Part shown: piece after piece, positions 16,104-24,928 of the stretch | Layout: each line of letters opens with the position of its first letter | Position numbering within the stretch: the stretch's first letter is position 1 | From: Chitinophagaceae bacterium UBA2791 | GTDB lineage: Bacteria; Bacteroidota; Bacteroidia; Chitinophagales; Chitinophagaceae | Direction: 5' to 3' | DNA: 34,185 nucleotides | NCBI GenBank assembly: GCA_002352105.1 | Contig: DEHV01000012.1 | Coordinates: forward strand, 1-34,185 | Translations under genes and position numbers: made by a program | Notes under the pieces: generated by a model | Seen by the model: the letters and a program-made list of their open reading frames with translations, nothing else | What the model was told of the DNA's origin: nothing | Database searches by the model: none

Positions 16104-17593
16104 ATTCCCCCGATATATCCATCCAGATAAGCCGCTCTTTGCTGCAGCCAGTTTTTAAGTTTGCCCACATCGCCCATAAAGTCGCCATTGCCGGTATTCC
16201 AGGTCTTAAAGTCTTCGTTCTTGGAAGATTTGATCTGCACAGAATATTGTTCTACAAATTGTATCAGCTCGTCAAACGAGGTAGACCGGTAACTTGTCCA
16301 TTTCTGTCGAAGAAGCTCTACAAAAGCCGGATCCCGCGTAAACCTGGCAAAAAAAGCGGCGCCTGGCGTTTCGCCCGAATCCCTGAAAAACTGACTACTG
16401 GCGGTAACAAAATGCTTATCAACCCCATTATAGCTGTAGGCCCAGTCAAAATCCCATATAGGACCCATCGTAAACTTGCCGGTTGCGCGCTTATGCATAT
16501 AGACGCTCTTGGGATGATTGGGTTCATGGTTGTCCGTCAGCAGATACACGATCAGAAAGCCTGCCAGTGATTCCAGGTCTAAATGATCCGCATATCCATT
16601 ATCCGGAAAATCAGGCGCCGCCATCAAAGATGCCAGGGCGTTGAACTGTTGGGCAATGGGTTCGATCTCCTGGGCTGAGCCCAGATCCGGGTATTTGATC
16701 ATGACCGGCAGATCGTACTCCTGCGAACGGAACTGAAAATCCTCGTCAAAATTTACATCAAGTTCCAGCAGCAATCCATCGGATCCTATATTCACCCTGT
16801 CTGCTCCTTGCTCTATTTGCTGGGTGAAATTATAGGAACCTGCGTATTCTCCGTTCATTGTCAGATCTACAGGTATAATCGTATTGGTATAAGCAAGGTT
16901 TAACTGATGCCCGATCTTCATGGCTACCGCATTCAACATCAGGGTCGGATCAAGATAATTGGCCAGCAACACCCAATCTTTTTCTTCCGGCAAGCCGAAC
17001 ATTTCCGATTTGCTGGCAAGCTTTAGCCGGTATGGTTTTTTAGGCTGCCACCAGGTGCTATTGCCCCTGCCCCTTATTTGTGTAGCGCCGGTATAATCAG
17101 GGTATTTTCCCTTTCCGTCTATGGTCAATACAGCATTTATATAGTTATCCTTCGAATCCACGGGGGCGCCTCCTTCTGTATTGATGTAAATATGCGGGAG
17201 GCTGTTCTGTAACCATTGTATTTTGACAGGGTAGATTTTTTCCAGTCCGCCGGCAGACTTCAATGTATAGACAACTATATCCGAAAAGTCCTGCTCCGAT
17301 ACGCCGGACTCCTGTTGCTGCCCGTTAACCAGCGTCTGCGCCGCATTTGTGGTAAATTTCGGTTTCAGGCGTTTATGGAATATATCGGGCGCCGTAGCCT
17401 TGATCGTATCGCCATCGATCATGAAGGGAATATCTTCTGACAGGGATGGGTTATGCTCCATGGATAGCGCGAAGGCTGAAAACAATGGGAGCTCATGCTT
17501 ACCGGTATCGTTCTTTTTGCAGGCTGTCAGCATAAACAACCAGCAGAAAAAATAGCCGGTTGTGGCGGAGAAAACAGATCTAATGAGTCTCAT
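16094..17593 (-). CDS. CotH kinase family lipoprotein
   Basis: This 499-residue protein has a lipobox, LTAC (22-25), so it should be lipid-anchored in the envelope. Residues 30-130 look like a DUF5018-type beta-sandwich (NPSLSEDIPFMIDGDTI; ESGVSEQDFSD). The CotH domain follows, with RGRGNSTWWQPKKPYRLKL (174-192), GLPEEKDWVLLANY and the DxD-type motif GPIWDFDWAY (377-386). Spore-coat CotH is an atypical protein kinase; in Bacteroidota, CotH domains occur on surface lipoproteins of unknown substrate. It lies downstream of susD, separated by a hairpin whose base is only 12 nt before the ATG, so expression may depend on readthrough. It could act on the neighbouring small exported protein, but that is speculation. 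Confidence 0.88.
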   Translation of the reverse strand: MRLIRSVFSATTGYFFCWLFMLTACKKNDTGKHELPLFSAFALSMEHNPSLSEDIPFMIDGDTIKATAPDIFHKRLKPKFTTNAAQTLVNGQQQESGVSEQDFSDIVVYTLKSAGGLEKIYPVKIQWLQNSLPHIYINTEGGAPVDSKDNYINAVLTIDGKGKYPDYTGATQIRGRGNSTWWQPKKPYRLKLASKSEMFGLPEEKDWVLLANYLDPTLMLNAVAMKIGHQLNLAYTNTIIPVDLTMNGEYAGSYNFTQQIEQGADRVNIGSDGLLLELDVNFDEDFQFRSQEYDLPVMIKYPDLGSAQEIEPIAQQFNALASLMAAPDFPDNGYADHLDLESLAGFLIVYLLTDNHEPNHPKSVYMHKRATGKFTMGPIWDFDWAYSYNGVDKHFVTASSQFFRDSGETPGAAFFARFTRDPAFVELLRQKWTSYRSTSFDELIQFVEQYSVQIKSSKNEDFKTWNTGNGDFMGDVGKLKNWLQQRAAYLDGYIGGIGR

Positions 17594-17605
17594 CTAATAA
17601 AAATA

Positions 17606-17639
17606 CGAAAAGCAGCCCGCTCAGCGGAGCTGCTTTTCG
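17606..17639 (-). terminator. Hairpin terminator or attenuator between susD and cotH
   Basis: CGAAAAGCAGC (17606-17616) pairs perfectly with GCTGCTTTTCG (17629-17639). The loop itself contains a CCGC/GCGG stem, giving 15 bp in all with one bulged A. On the minus strand it is followed by TATTTTTATTAG, a usable U-tract. It lies 23 nt after the susD stop and 12 nt before the cotH start. Confidence 0.85.
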
Positions 17640-17662
17640 CTATTGTTTGTTTATTGCCTGAT

Positions 17663-19027
17663 TTAGTTTTGCGGCATCCCGGTAATATCGATAATTCTGT
17701 AGGGCAGCGGTAGGGCATACCGGTCATCATTGGGTTCCAGCGTATATTCTTGGTTGTTGACCATTCTTTTCAAAACAATACCGGCCCCTTCTTTATTCAG
17801 CCGTTTTATGTCTATCCAGCGAAGATTGCGCATCAGCAGTTCCTTTCTTCTTTCTACCAGGATAAGGGCCAGGGCTTCGCCCTGCGCGCTTGCAGCGAAG
17901 GGGATAAAGGTTCCTGTCGCCCATCGCATTTCCAACAGGGTATTCAGGTCGTTCATGGCTTCCGTTATCCTGTTGGCCCTTGCATGGCATTCCGCCCTGG
18001 TTAAATACATTTCATCAGTGGCAAGTCCGCTGAAAAGGCCTACAGTAGCAGCGGTATAACTTCCTTTAAAGCGCTGTCCCCCGTTAAACAGCCGAAAAAA
18101 TATGGTTTTCCTTTTATCGTTCGCTTCATAGCTTGCATACAGTACGCTGTCTATATGGCCGGTGCTAGGAGAGGCGGCCGGGCCTGAGGTATGCTGGGTA
18201 TAGAATATGATCTCATTGTTGAAGGGTTGAAAAGGGACGGTGGATGTTTCATTGATATCGGGACTATTATAATCCAGCAGATCGTGTTTGAGTTGTAGCG
18301 AGAGGTCTGCATATTTATAGGCGCTATCGTATTGCCGCATGGACAGATAGGCCCTCGCTAAGGCGCCGTAGGATGCAGCTTTTGAGGGCCTCATGGGATG
18401 TATCGGATGATCGGGCAGGTATTTGGCCGATTGTTTAAGATCATTTATGATCCAATCATAGGTTTCTTTGACCGTAGCCCTTACCGATGGAACATTGATG
18501 TCGGATGTGGATCTTAACGGTATGCCCAGGTCTTTCTCGAAAGAAGCAGGATCATAGGCTTTGGCATAATCCCAGGCCAGGTTTAGGAAATAGTATCCTC
18601 TATAAAAATAAGCGGAACCCTTTACATTGTCCCATTTGGCGCTGTTTAAAGCGGTTCTTTCAATCCCGTCAATTCTTTCCAGCGTATAATTGGTATTGTA
18701 TATAGCCAGGTAGCTATTGCCCCAGCCGGAGGAATTATTCTGATAGTTTTTAAAATTCCATATGTAAAAATCTTTATGAACAGCGGCAATATAATTGTTG
18801 TAATTGGCTTGATTGGCGTAGGTGTCTGTAGCGGCAGCTTCTCCTAATCCGGGGGTTCTGGAATTCATGAGAAAATCCCCATCAAATAACCCCTGCAGGT
18901 CGTCTAATGATTTGGGAGAGACCAGTTTTTTATCGGGTTTTTCTTCGAGGTATTTTTTACAGGAAGAGAAAGCGAAAAGGATGGCTATGATCCCTGCAAG
19001 GTATAGGGCGGTTTGTTTACGTTTCAT
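17663..19027 (-). CDS. SusD/RagB family outer-membrane lipoprotein
   Basis: SusD proteins form the lid of a SusC pore and help capture glycans or peptides at the cell surface. The 454-residue product has a lipobox ending in Cys23 (FAFSSCKKYLEEKPDKK), the classic SusD opening. TPR-like helices include SAYFYRGYYFLNLAWDYAK and the C-terminal half has the SusD signature EMYLTRAECHARAN, followed by VERRKELLMRNLRWIDIKRLN. It is on the short side for the family (often 500 or more), which suggests fewer binding loops. It lies 16 nt downstream of susC and forms the expected pair. Ligand type cannot be read directly; the absence of glycoside hydrolases nearby and the presence of a TlpA fusion argue against a standard polysaccharide locus. 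Confidence 0.95.
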   Translation of the reverse strand: MKRKQTALYLAGIIAILFAFSSCKKYLEEKPDKKLVSPKSLDDLQGLFDGDFLMNSRTPGLGEAAATDTYANQANYNNYIAAVHKDFYIWNFKNYQNNSSGWGNSYLAIYNTNYTLERIDGIERTALNSAKWDNVKGSAYFYRGYYFLNLAWDYAKAYDPASFEKDLGIPLRSTSDINVPSVRATVKETYDWIINDLKQSAKYLPDHPIHPMRPSKAASYGALARAYLSMRQYDSAYKYADLSLQLKHDLLDYNSPDINETSTVPFQPFNNEIIFYTQHTSGPAASPSTGHIDSVLYASYEANDKRKTIFFRLFNGGQRFKGSYTAATVGLFSGLATDEMYLTRAECHARANRITEAMNDLNTLLEMRWATGTFIPFAASAQGEALALILVERRKELLMRNLRWIDIKRLNKEGAGIVLKRMVNNQEYTLEPNDDRYALPLPYRIIDITGMPQN

Positions 19028-19043
19028 AATGTTTTTTTTGAGA

Positions 19044-22000
19044 TTAGAAATTGGCGCGGATGCCGATTGTCCATTTTTTTGAAGGCGCCAGGCTTGATGG
19101 GTATTCCGGATCTAGTCCCTGCTTATTGGCCCTCCATAGCATTCCCAGGTTTGCTGCATTGGCATAGACTTGTATATCATGCCTTAGTATTGAACTTCCC
19201 GAAGCCGGGTTGCTTAAGGAATAACTCAAATTGATATACCGGATCTTGATATGGTCGGCTTTTAAGACATTGATTTCTGACAGCGCATAAAACGATTCCC
19301 GGTTCTGATCGACGGGATAGATAAAGGAAGGGATAGTGGTGGTTTTCTCGTCACCGGGTCTCATCCACCTGTTCGCATAGTCGCTGTGCCCCGCGCCCTG
19401 GGAAACCAATTGATAGTAATTGAGCGCCGGCCTTCGGACATAGTAGCCCAGGTTATAAGATAGATTAATGGAGAGAGAGATTTTTTTAAAGGCAAACGAG
19501 TTGATCAGCGATCCGAAAACCGTTGGACTTGAGGGGCCGATATAGACCAGGTTGCCCTCCTCCGCTTTGGCGGATTCCGTTTGGATTGCGTTATAGTTAG
19601 TACTTAGTTCTCCATTGACAAAGCCCTGGGGGTTTCCAAGCGCATCCAGTCCGCCCCATTGATAAGCGGCAATAGCATATAGCGGTTTGCCAACCACCGG
19701 GGTTATGCCGATTCCGCCGCCAAGGATCCTGGTGATGCTTTGCGCCGATTCACTCAGGTATTTGGATGTTTTACTGCTATTGTAATTGAGCAGCATAGAA
19801 CTATTCCATTTGAAGGCCTTATTTATATTTTTGCTGTTAAGAACAATATCCAATCCCGAACCCTTCATGTTTGCCACATTCCGGATCAGTTCGTAACCGC
19901 CTCCTCCCCAGGCGGTATAATCATAAGGGCTCAGACCATAAAGATCAGTTCCTTTTTTGCGATAGTATTCTATGGATCCGGACAGCGTTTGTTCTTTCAG
20001 TTCAAACTCGAGGCCGATATTGAACATACCGATCTTTTCCCATTGCAGGGAGGGATTTTGCGGCGCAACGATCTGTACAAATGGTAAGTTGACACTGGAA
20101 GAGGGAGAATAGGAGCCAATGGCTACTGCCGTTCTGCTCAGGTCAACATTTCCACTGTAACCATAGGTCGCTCTCAATCTCAACACCGGGAAAAGCGCTG
20201 ATTTATAAAAGGGTTCATTGGATATTTTCCAGGCGGTTCCTGCGGACCATAGGGGTTTCCATTTATCGTTGGCAGTGACTCCAAACAGATTGGATCCATC
20301 CTTTCTGCTGCTGATCGACAGGCTGTATTTGTTTTTAAACGTATAGGAAGCATTGCCAAACAGGGAGACAAACCTGTTCAGGGTATGGGAAAATGACGGA
20401 GCGTCGGGGATTCTTTGATATTCGCCCGTATAGGTTCTGTAAACGTTAACATAGTCTACATTAGCATATAACAGGGGGTCGGCATTGTATCCGTACGTAG
20501 TATTGCTATTGCCAAGGGCCCGCGCCTGCCTTATTTCACTTCCCAGGATTCCGGTGAGCTCGTGATCGCCCCTGGAATGATTAAATAACAGTTGCGCCCT
20601 TCCGGTATGCGACTGAATGGTGGAAAAATTATTTTTTAGAATTGCTCCAAAGGGGACCCCATAACTGACTACCCCGGTTTCGCCGTTTATGGAGCTAAAG
20701 CTGTTAATGGTATTTCGGGTAATATAGCTTTCAATATCAAAAATTTGTTCTGTCTGTATTTGTTGCTTCTGGTGTTGGAATTTGAAGTCCAAAGCGAACA
20801 GCTTATTTATTTTATAGTTTATTCCAACGACACTGTAGATTTCCTCTGTGTTGGATTTGAACTTGTTGTGCTTGTAGTCTTCCAATGGATAGTATTTCCA
20901 ATCCAATAGCTTGCCAGCTCCGGCAGTATCGGTGTATTCATCCGGATAGGGTGAAGGAACGGATACAGGATTGCCCTGGTTATCTGCGAGCCGTAGATAG
21001 GGAACCTTTCTTCCGCCTATGCTAAGCGAGCTGATGCCGGGCTTTCCTGAGCCCCCTTTATTGGTGGTATAATAAACGCCCAATAGTATCTGCAGGTTTT
21101 TAACCGGCTGAAAAATATTTTCCAGTTTTATGTTTAGCTTATCCGACTGCGACTGTAGGTTTGATAGGTTTCTATCGTAGCCGACCCCAAGGGTATAGGA
21201 ATGATTGGCGCTTCCGCCTCTCAGGTTGACGGAATACTGTTGGATCACGGCGTTTGAATAGATATACTTGTGAAGATCATTCCTGATATCGGACTGTTTT
21301 AGCGCATTAATAAGGGAGGCGGAATCGCTGGAGCTCAGCTCGCTGTTCTTTGTTCTTTCAAATATGGATACGGCCGGGGTTATAGCTGCATATATGTTAT
21401 TGAGCGCGCCATTAAAATAGTTATTCCTATATAAAAATTGTTCCAGGTCTATATATTCAGCAGATGATATCTCGGGAAGCGAGAAAAAGTCCGGCTTTTC
21501 GGTAACAATTATGTTTGCATTTACATCGACCTTTAGCTTCTGGTTGAATTTTCCCCTTTTGGTGGAGATCACGATTACGCCGTTTCCCGCCCTGGCGCCC
21601 CAGATACTGGCTGCCGCTGCATCTTTTAGGACAGTTACATTATCTATCGTATTGGGATTGATGTTTTCAATATCCCCCTCATAGATAAAGCCATCCACTA
21701 CAATTAACGGATCCATAGGACCGTGAATAGTACTTAAGCCGCGGATGGAGATCTTGGTCTTGTTTTGCGGGTTCCCATCCTCTTTGTTTACGTCGAATAG
21801 CAACCCGCTGGTTACGCCTATCAAACGATCCAGTATATTAGTTCCCGTTTGCTGGTTAAGCGTGGCTTTATCGATTTTTGTAAATGATCCGGTGGAGCGC
21901 TCCTTGGGAATGTCCTGGTAACCTGTGCTGACTACCTCAACCTCCTGCATTTCACTGACCCTGGTCTTCAGTCGGATCGTTAATGCAGACTGCCCCAGGG

Positions 22001-22310
22001 GTTTAAATTCCATCGGCTCATACCCGATGCTGCTGATAATAAGGGTAGCATTATTATCTAAACCTGTAAGCACAAATTCGCCCTGGCTATTGGTGGTTGT
22101 AGAGCGATTGGTTCCTTTTATGGTAATGGAAACATTGGGCGCTCCTTCTCCCTGTTCATTGACTATTCTTCCTCTTGTTTCTGTGGTCTGTGCGTAAATG
22201 GACAGGGCAAATAAGATCCCGCATGTTATTAGGGCGATGGATCTTAATATGAAAGATAATGGCGCCGACGATTGGCAATATACTTTTCGGGTATATGGAT
22301 ATAAACGCAT
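19044..22310 (-). CDS. SusC/RagA family TonB-linked outer-membrane protein
   Basis: This 1088-residue TonB-dependent transporter has an unusually long n-region before its signal sequence (cleavage likely after SIYAQ, near 41). A carboxypeptidase-regulatory-like domain follows (about 45-125; GRIVNEQGEGAPNVSITIKG). The plug runs from VVSTGYQDIPKERSTGSF through SIRGLSTIHGPMDPLIVVDG to AAAASIWGARAGNGVIVIST, and then comes the 22-strand barrel, ending in an aromatic residue (GIRANF). No STN domain precedes the regulatory-like domain, so it lacks the part that normally signals to FecR. It is followed 16 nt later by susD and preceded 36 nt upstream by the TlpA-DUF3738 gene, so all three are probably one transcript. 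Substrate is unknown. Confidence 0.96.
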   Translation of the reverse strand: MRLYPYTRKVYCQSSAPLSFILRSIALITCGILFALSIYAQTTETRGRIVNEQGEGAPNVSITIKGTNRSTTTNSQGEFVLTGLDNNATLIISSIGYEPMEFKPLGQSALTIRLKTRVSEMQEVEVVSTGYQDIPKERSTGSFTKIDKATLNQQTGTNILDRLIGVTSGLLFDVNKEDGNPQNKTKISIRGLSTIHGPMDPLIVVDGFIYEGDIENINPNTIDNVTVLKDAAAASIWGARAGNGVIVISTKRGKFNQKLKVDVNANIIVTEKPDFFSLPEISSAEYIDLEQFLYRNNYFNGALNNIYAAITPAVSIFERTKNSELSSSDSASLINALKQSDIRNDLHKYIYSNAVIQQYSVNLRGGSANHSYTLGVGYDRNLSNLQSQSDKLNIKLENIFQPVKNLQILLGVYYTTNKGGSGKPGISSLSIGGRKVPYLRLADNQGNPVSVPSPYPDEYTDTAGAGKLLDWKYYPLEDYKHNKFKSNTEEIYSVVGINYKINKLFALDFKFQHQKQQIQTEQIFDIESYITRNTINSFSSINGETGVVSYGVPFGAILKNNFSTIQSHTGRAQLLFNHSRGDHELTGILGSEIRQARALGNSNTTYGYNADPLLYANVDYVNVYRTYTGEYQRIPDAPSFSHTLNRFVSLFGNASYTFKNKYSLSISSRKDGSNLFGVTANDKWKPLWSAGTAWKISNEPFYKSALFPVLRLRATYGYSGNVDLSRTAVAIGSYSPSSSVNLPFVQIVAPQNPSLQWEKIGMFNIGLEFELKEQTLSGSIEYYRKKGTDLYGLSPYDYTAWGGGGYELIRNVANMKGSGLDIVLNSKNINKAFKWNSSMLLNYNSSKTSKYLSESAQSITRILGGGIGITPVVGKPLYAIAAYQWGGLDALGNPQGFVNGELSTNYNAIQTESAKAEEGNLVYIGPSSPTVFGSLINSFAFKKISLSINLSYNLGYYVRRPALNYYQLVSQGAGHSDYANRWMRPGDEKTTTIPSFIYPVDQNRESFYALSEINVLKADHIKIRYINLSYSLSNPASGSSILRHDIQVYANAANLGMLWRANKQGLDPEYPSSLAPSKKWTIGIRANF

Positions 22311-22346
22311 AAATCTTGGTTTTAGGTGGTGAGAATGATGGGTATC

Positions 22347-23639
22347 TTATCGGTCGCGGATAACGGCAACGGGTAATGTTCTTTTTTCCTCAGTTACTTG
22401 AAATCCGGATTGGATCAAGAATTGCTTAAGCGCTGCTGGACTGAGGGTTAAAAATTTGGATGGGACTACAATGTCTATGTTTTCTGAAATACCGGTTTCG
22501 TTTAGGACTGGCATTTTATCAGATATGTCGTTTAATAAAGCTGTAAGCAAATGCATGGGCTGGTTGCGCAGGTAATTGATGGGGCTGTAGGTATCCAGGT
22601 CAATTCCAGGATCTCCCCCTTTGGTCTTTAATTTCCCCGAATGTTTGCCATCTTTTATGATCAGGCAGTTAAGCGTTCTTTCTTCGTTGGAAATACGTAC
22701 CTGGAACATTCTGTTAAGGTCCTCCTGCACATATATTTTCATTTCTTCCCAGTCGGAAGGCGGCGCGATGATTTCATAGCAATAGCGGTTTTCATATCGG
22801 CGATGGTCGGCGTCGTACTGAAACTTTTCCGGGTTCCTGGTTTCAACCAGGATCCGGTTTGCCGGGAAGTCCATTTTTTCCTGATAGGATGCCCGAAGCA
22901 GCATTAAAGCGGAGGCATTATGTTTATAGTATCTTATGATCTTGTTTTCTTCATTTCTCTGTGTGCCGGTTCCGTTGCCGATCCCGTTAATAAAGGGGGT
23001 GAGCAGAGACCGGTACAGGAATTCATTTCCTGTACCGCCATTGCCGTCGACAAGAAGCGGCTTGTTGCGGTTGAAATCGAACTGGTCTTTTTTGAGATGA
23101 AGGGAAATATTCTTTCCGTCAATTATAGATTTTATGTTTTCTTTTGTTACTTCAAATTGCGTAGTCATAGCAACCAGCTTTCCGTTTTTATCGATCCAGG
23201 CATAGTGCGGAATATATTTATGCGGGAAATATCTGGTAATGGATAACTGTAATGCGCTTATGGGAAGGGTAATGGGATACCCTATACGCGATTTCAGTTT
23301 TTCAAATATGGAGGCGATCTTCTCGGCGTTGTCGTGTTTATTGGCGTTGACCAGAATCACCTGGATCTGATCCCTGAATACCTCCTGCAGATGGTTGACC
23401 TTTGGAAACATGTCAATGCAGGAACCGCAGAAGCTGGCCCAAAAATCCAGTATTACCAGTTTCCCTTTCAGCTTTGATAACCTGATCGTAGGGCTGGAGT
23501 AGTTTGTGACGTTTGTGAGGACAATATCCGGTACGGTATCTCCAATCTCCAGCGGCCTGATGTTTTCAGGCGGCGATTGGGCAAAGGCATTCATTGCTGA
23601 CAATAAGATGGCCAGCAGGCAATGTTTGAATTTTCTCAT
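22347..23639 (-). CDS. TlpA-like thioredoxin fused to a DUF3738-like domain
   Basis: The 430-residue protein starts with a signal peptide (about 1-20, ending AFAQ). A periplasmic thioredoxin/TlpA domain follows (about 28-180), with FWASFCGSCIDMFPK placing the redox pair at Cys71 and Cys74. From about 210 to 425 it resembles the DUF3738 (TIGR03435) family: NRYCYEIIAPP, then EDLNRMFQVRISNEERTLNC, then an MHLLTALLNDISDKMPVLNETG block, and ending LKQFLIQSGFQVTEEKRTLP. I infer the DUF3738 match from this order of blocks. The domain's function is not known. The gene is first in the SusC-SusD operon, which suggests that the imported or displayed substrate undergoes thiol chemistry. Confidence 0.85.
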   Translation of the reverse strand: MRKFKHCLLAILLSAMNAFAQSPPENIRPLEIGDTVPDIVLTNVTNYSSPTIRLSKLKGKLVILDFWASFCGSCIDMFPKVNHLQEVFRDQIQVILVNANKHDNAEKIASIFEKLKSRIGYPITLPISALQLSITRYFPHKYIPHYAWIDKNGKLVAMTTQFEVTKENIKSIIDGKNISLHLKKDQFDFNRNKPLLVDGNGGTGNEFLYRSLLTPFINGIGNGTGTQRNEENKIIRYYKHNASALMLLRASYQEKMDFPANRILVETRNPEKFQYDADHRRYENRYCYEIIAPPSDWEEMKIYVQEDLNRMFQVRISNEERTLNCLIIKDGKHSGKLKTKGGDPGIDLDTYSPINYLRNQPMHLLTALLNDISDKMPVLNETGISENIDIVVPSKFLTLSPAALKQFLIQSGFQVTEEKRTLPVAVIRDR

Positions 23640-24184
23640 TGCAAGTTGCGATTTGGTTGTAGGAAATGAAATGAATCGTGAAACGACAACTATAGATAAC
23701 CGTTAATTCTGTATGGGCATAACGGCGCCGGGCAAATGCATTGTGTTCGGCGTTATTTTTTAGTAATGCGGTTTACAACGCAGGCGCAGCAGGAGGATAG
23801 TCGTCGGAATGGAAGATTCGTTAAACAGGGCTTTTGGGCTTCTTGGCCATCTGCGTTTGCAGTAGATGAAGCCCTTTGTGAAGGTAAACGGGAATCATAA
23901 CGGTTGCTTTTGAGATGATCGGATGGGTTTATAATAGGAGCCTTATAGCAATGCTAACTCGCCTGAACCTGGTCTGACCTGTTGTGAAAATCCGGAGTTT
24001 GTTAGCGCAACGCCAATTCCCGTTCATCTTGACGCTTTGCAGGAGTTCTTTATAAAATAACTGCTTCTGGATAACGTAGCGAATACACGCAGTTGACTGC
24101 AAAGTAAGGATATTTTTTAAAATATGCGCTAAAACACAATTTTTATTTGAATTCATTCGGACATCTTTCAATAAATCATTGGAA
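23640..24184. other. Divergent intergenic region between the TlpA operon and the double-HTH gene
   Basis: These 545 nt should hold the promoters of the TlpA-SusCD operon (minus) and of the HTH gene (plus). An imperfect hairpin (GGGCTTC at 23836-23842 with GAAGCCC at 23868-23874) and an A/T inverted repeat (24110-24125) are visible. A minus-strand open frame across 23929-24444 shows no recognisable protein. No clear TTTG/TAnnTTTG pair was found for the operon. Confidence 0.5.
24110..24125. promoter_or_regulatory. A/T inverted repeat upstream of the double-HTH gene
   Basis: ATATTTT and AAAATAT flank a 2-nt centre, 59 nt before the ATG of the HTH gene. Small XRE regulators often bind such repeats to control themselves. 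The A/T content makes chance possible. Confidence 0.3.
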
Positions 24185-24766
24185 ATGGGTCCTGATGAAC
24201 GGGTCAGAATAGCGTTTGGACAACGGTTCAGGCAGATCAGAAAATGGAAGGGGTATACGCAGATCGCGTTAGCGCAACGGTTAAAGATCAATAAGGCCGA
24301 GATCAGCAGGATCGAAAATGCCAAACGAAGCCCCAGGTTTTCCAAGCTGGCTGCGCTGGCCAATGCGCTGGAACTCGCCCTGGTCGATTTTTTCTCTGAT
24401 GAGCATGTTATTCCATCCGCGAAAATACCGGCGGCTAAAAACAATAATACGCCTCAACTTACCGGCCGTTCCTCTTCTACGCAGACTTCCCGAAAATTTA
24501 CTCCGCTTAAGGTAACCGAAGAAAAACAAAGATTCGGAAAACGACTGCAGGATATCCGCAAACAGCGAAAGCTGGTGCAGGTGGATGTGGAACTGGTTTC
24601 GCATGTGCCCAGCAGTGATATCAGCCGCTTCGAGAACGGGCTGGGCAATATCGAGCTGAATACGATAGCGATGCTGGCAGATGCCCTGGAGGTTCCCGTT
24701 TCCGCGTTGTTTGATTATGAGGGGCCTTTGCCGGGAAAGGACGCGGTTAAGAACAGGCGTTTATAA
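24185..24766 (+). CDS. Transcriptional regulator with two XRE-type HTH domains
   Basis: The 193-residue protein carries two HTH_3 domains in tandem. The first is at about 11-70, with YTQIALAQRLKINKAEISRI, and ends in LELALVDFF. The second is at about 117-176, with VQVDVELVSHVPSSDISRF, and ends in LEVPVSALF. A Ser/Thr/Lys/Asn-rich linker of about 45 residues joins them. There is no ligand-binding or peptidase domain. Having two DNA-binding heads in one chain suggests binding to a repeated operator without dimerising. I chose ATG 24185; a TTG two codons earlier is in frame. A weak hairpin (ATAAGG-GAA-CCTTAT, 24784-24798) follows the stop. It is divergent from the TlpA-SusCD operon and could regulate it, by position only. 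Confidence 0.88.
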   Translation: MGPDERVRIAFGQRFRQIRKWKGYTQIALAQRLKINKAEISRIENAKRSPRFSKLAALANALELALVDFFSDEHVIPSAKIPAAKNNNTPQLTGRSSSTQTSRKFTPLKVTEEKQRFGKRLQDIRKQRKLVQVDVELVSHVPSSDISRFENGLGNIELNTIAMLADALEVPVSALFDYEGPLPGKDAVKNRRL

Positions 24767-24928
24767 AAACATGACCACATCGTATAAGGGAACCTTATCA
24801 AATCCTGGCTGAAATACTGGCGATCTTCAACGATATATTGTTAAGCGCTTGCTGAATATCAGCCATATAATCCGGCGAAAGCCATTCAGGGATTGGCTGG
24901 CGACCGACCGGATATTAACGGCGCCGCT

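Noticed and set aside
23929..24444. Minus-strand open frame of 171 codons in the gap before and within the double-HTH gene
   Set aside because: Half of it is antisense to the HTH gene, and the rest shows no family resemblance.
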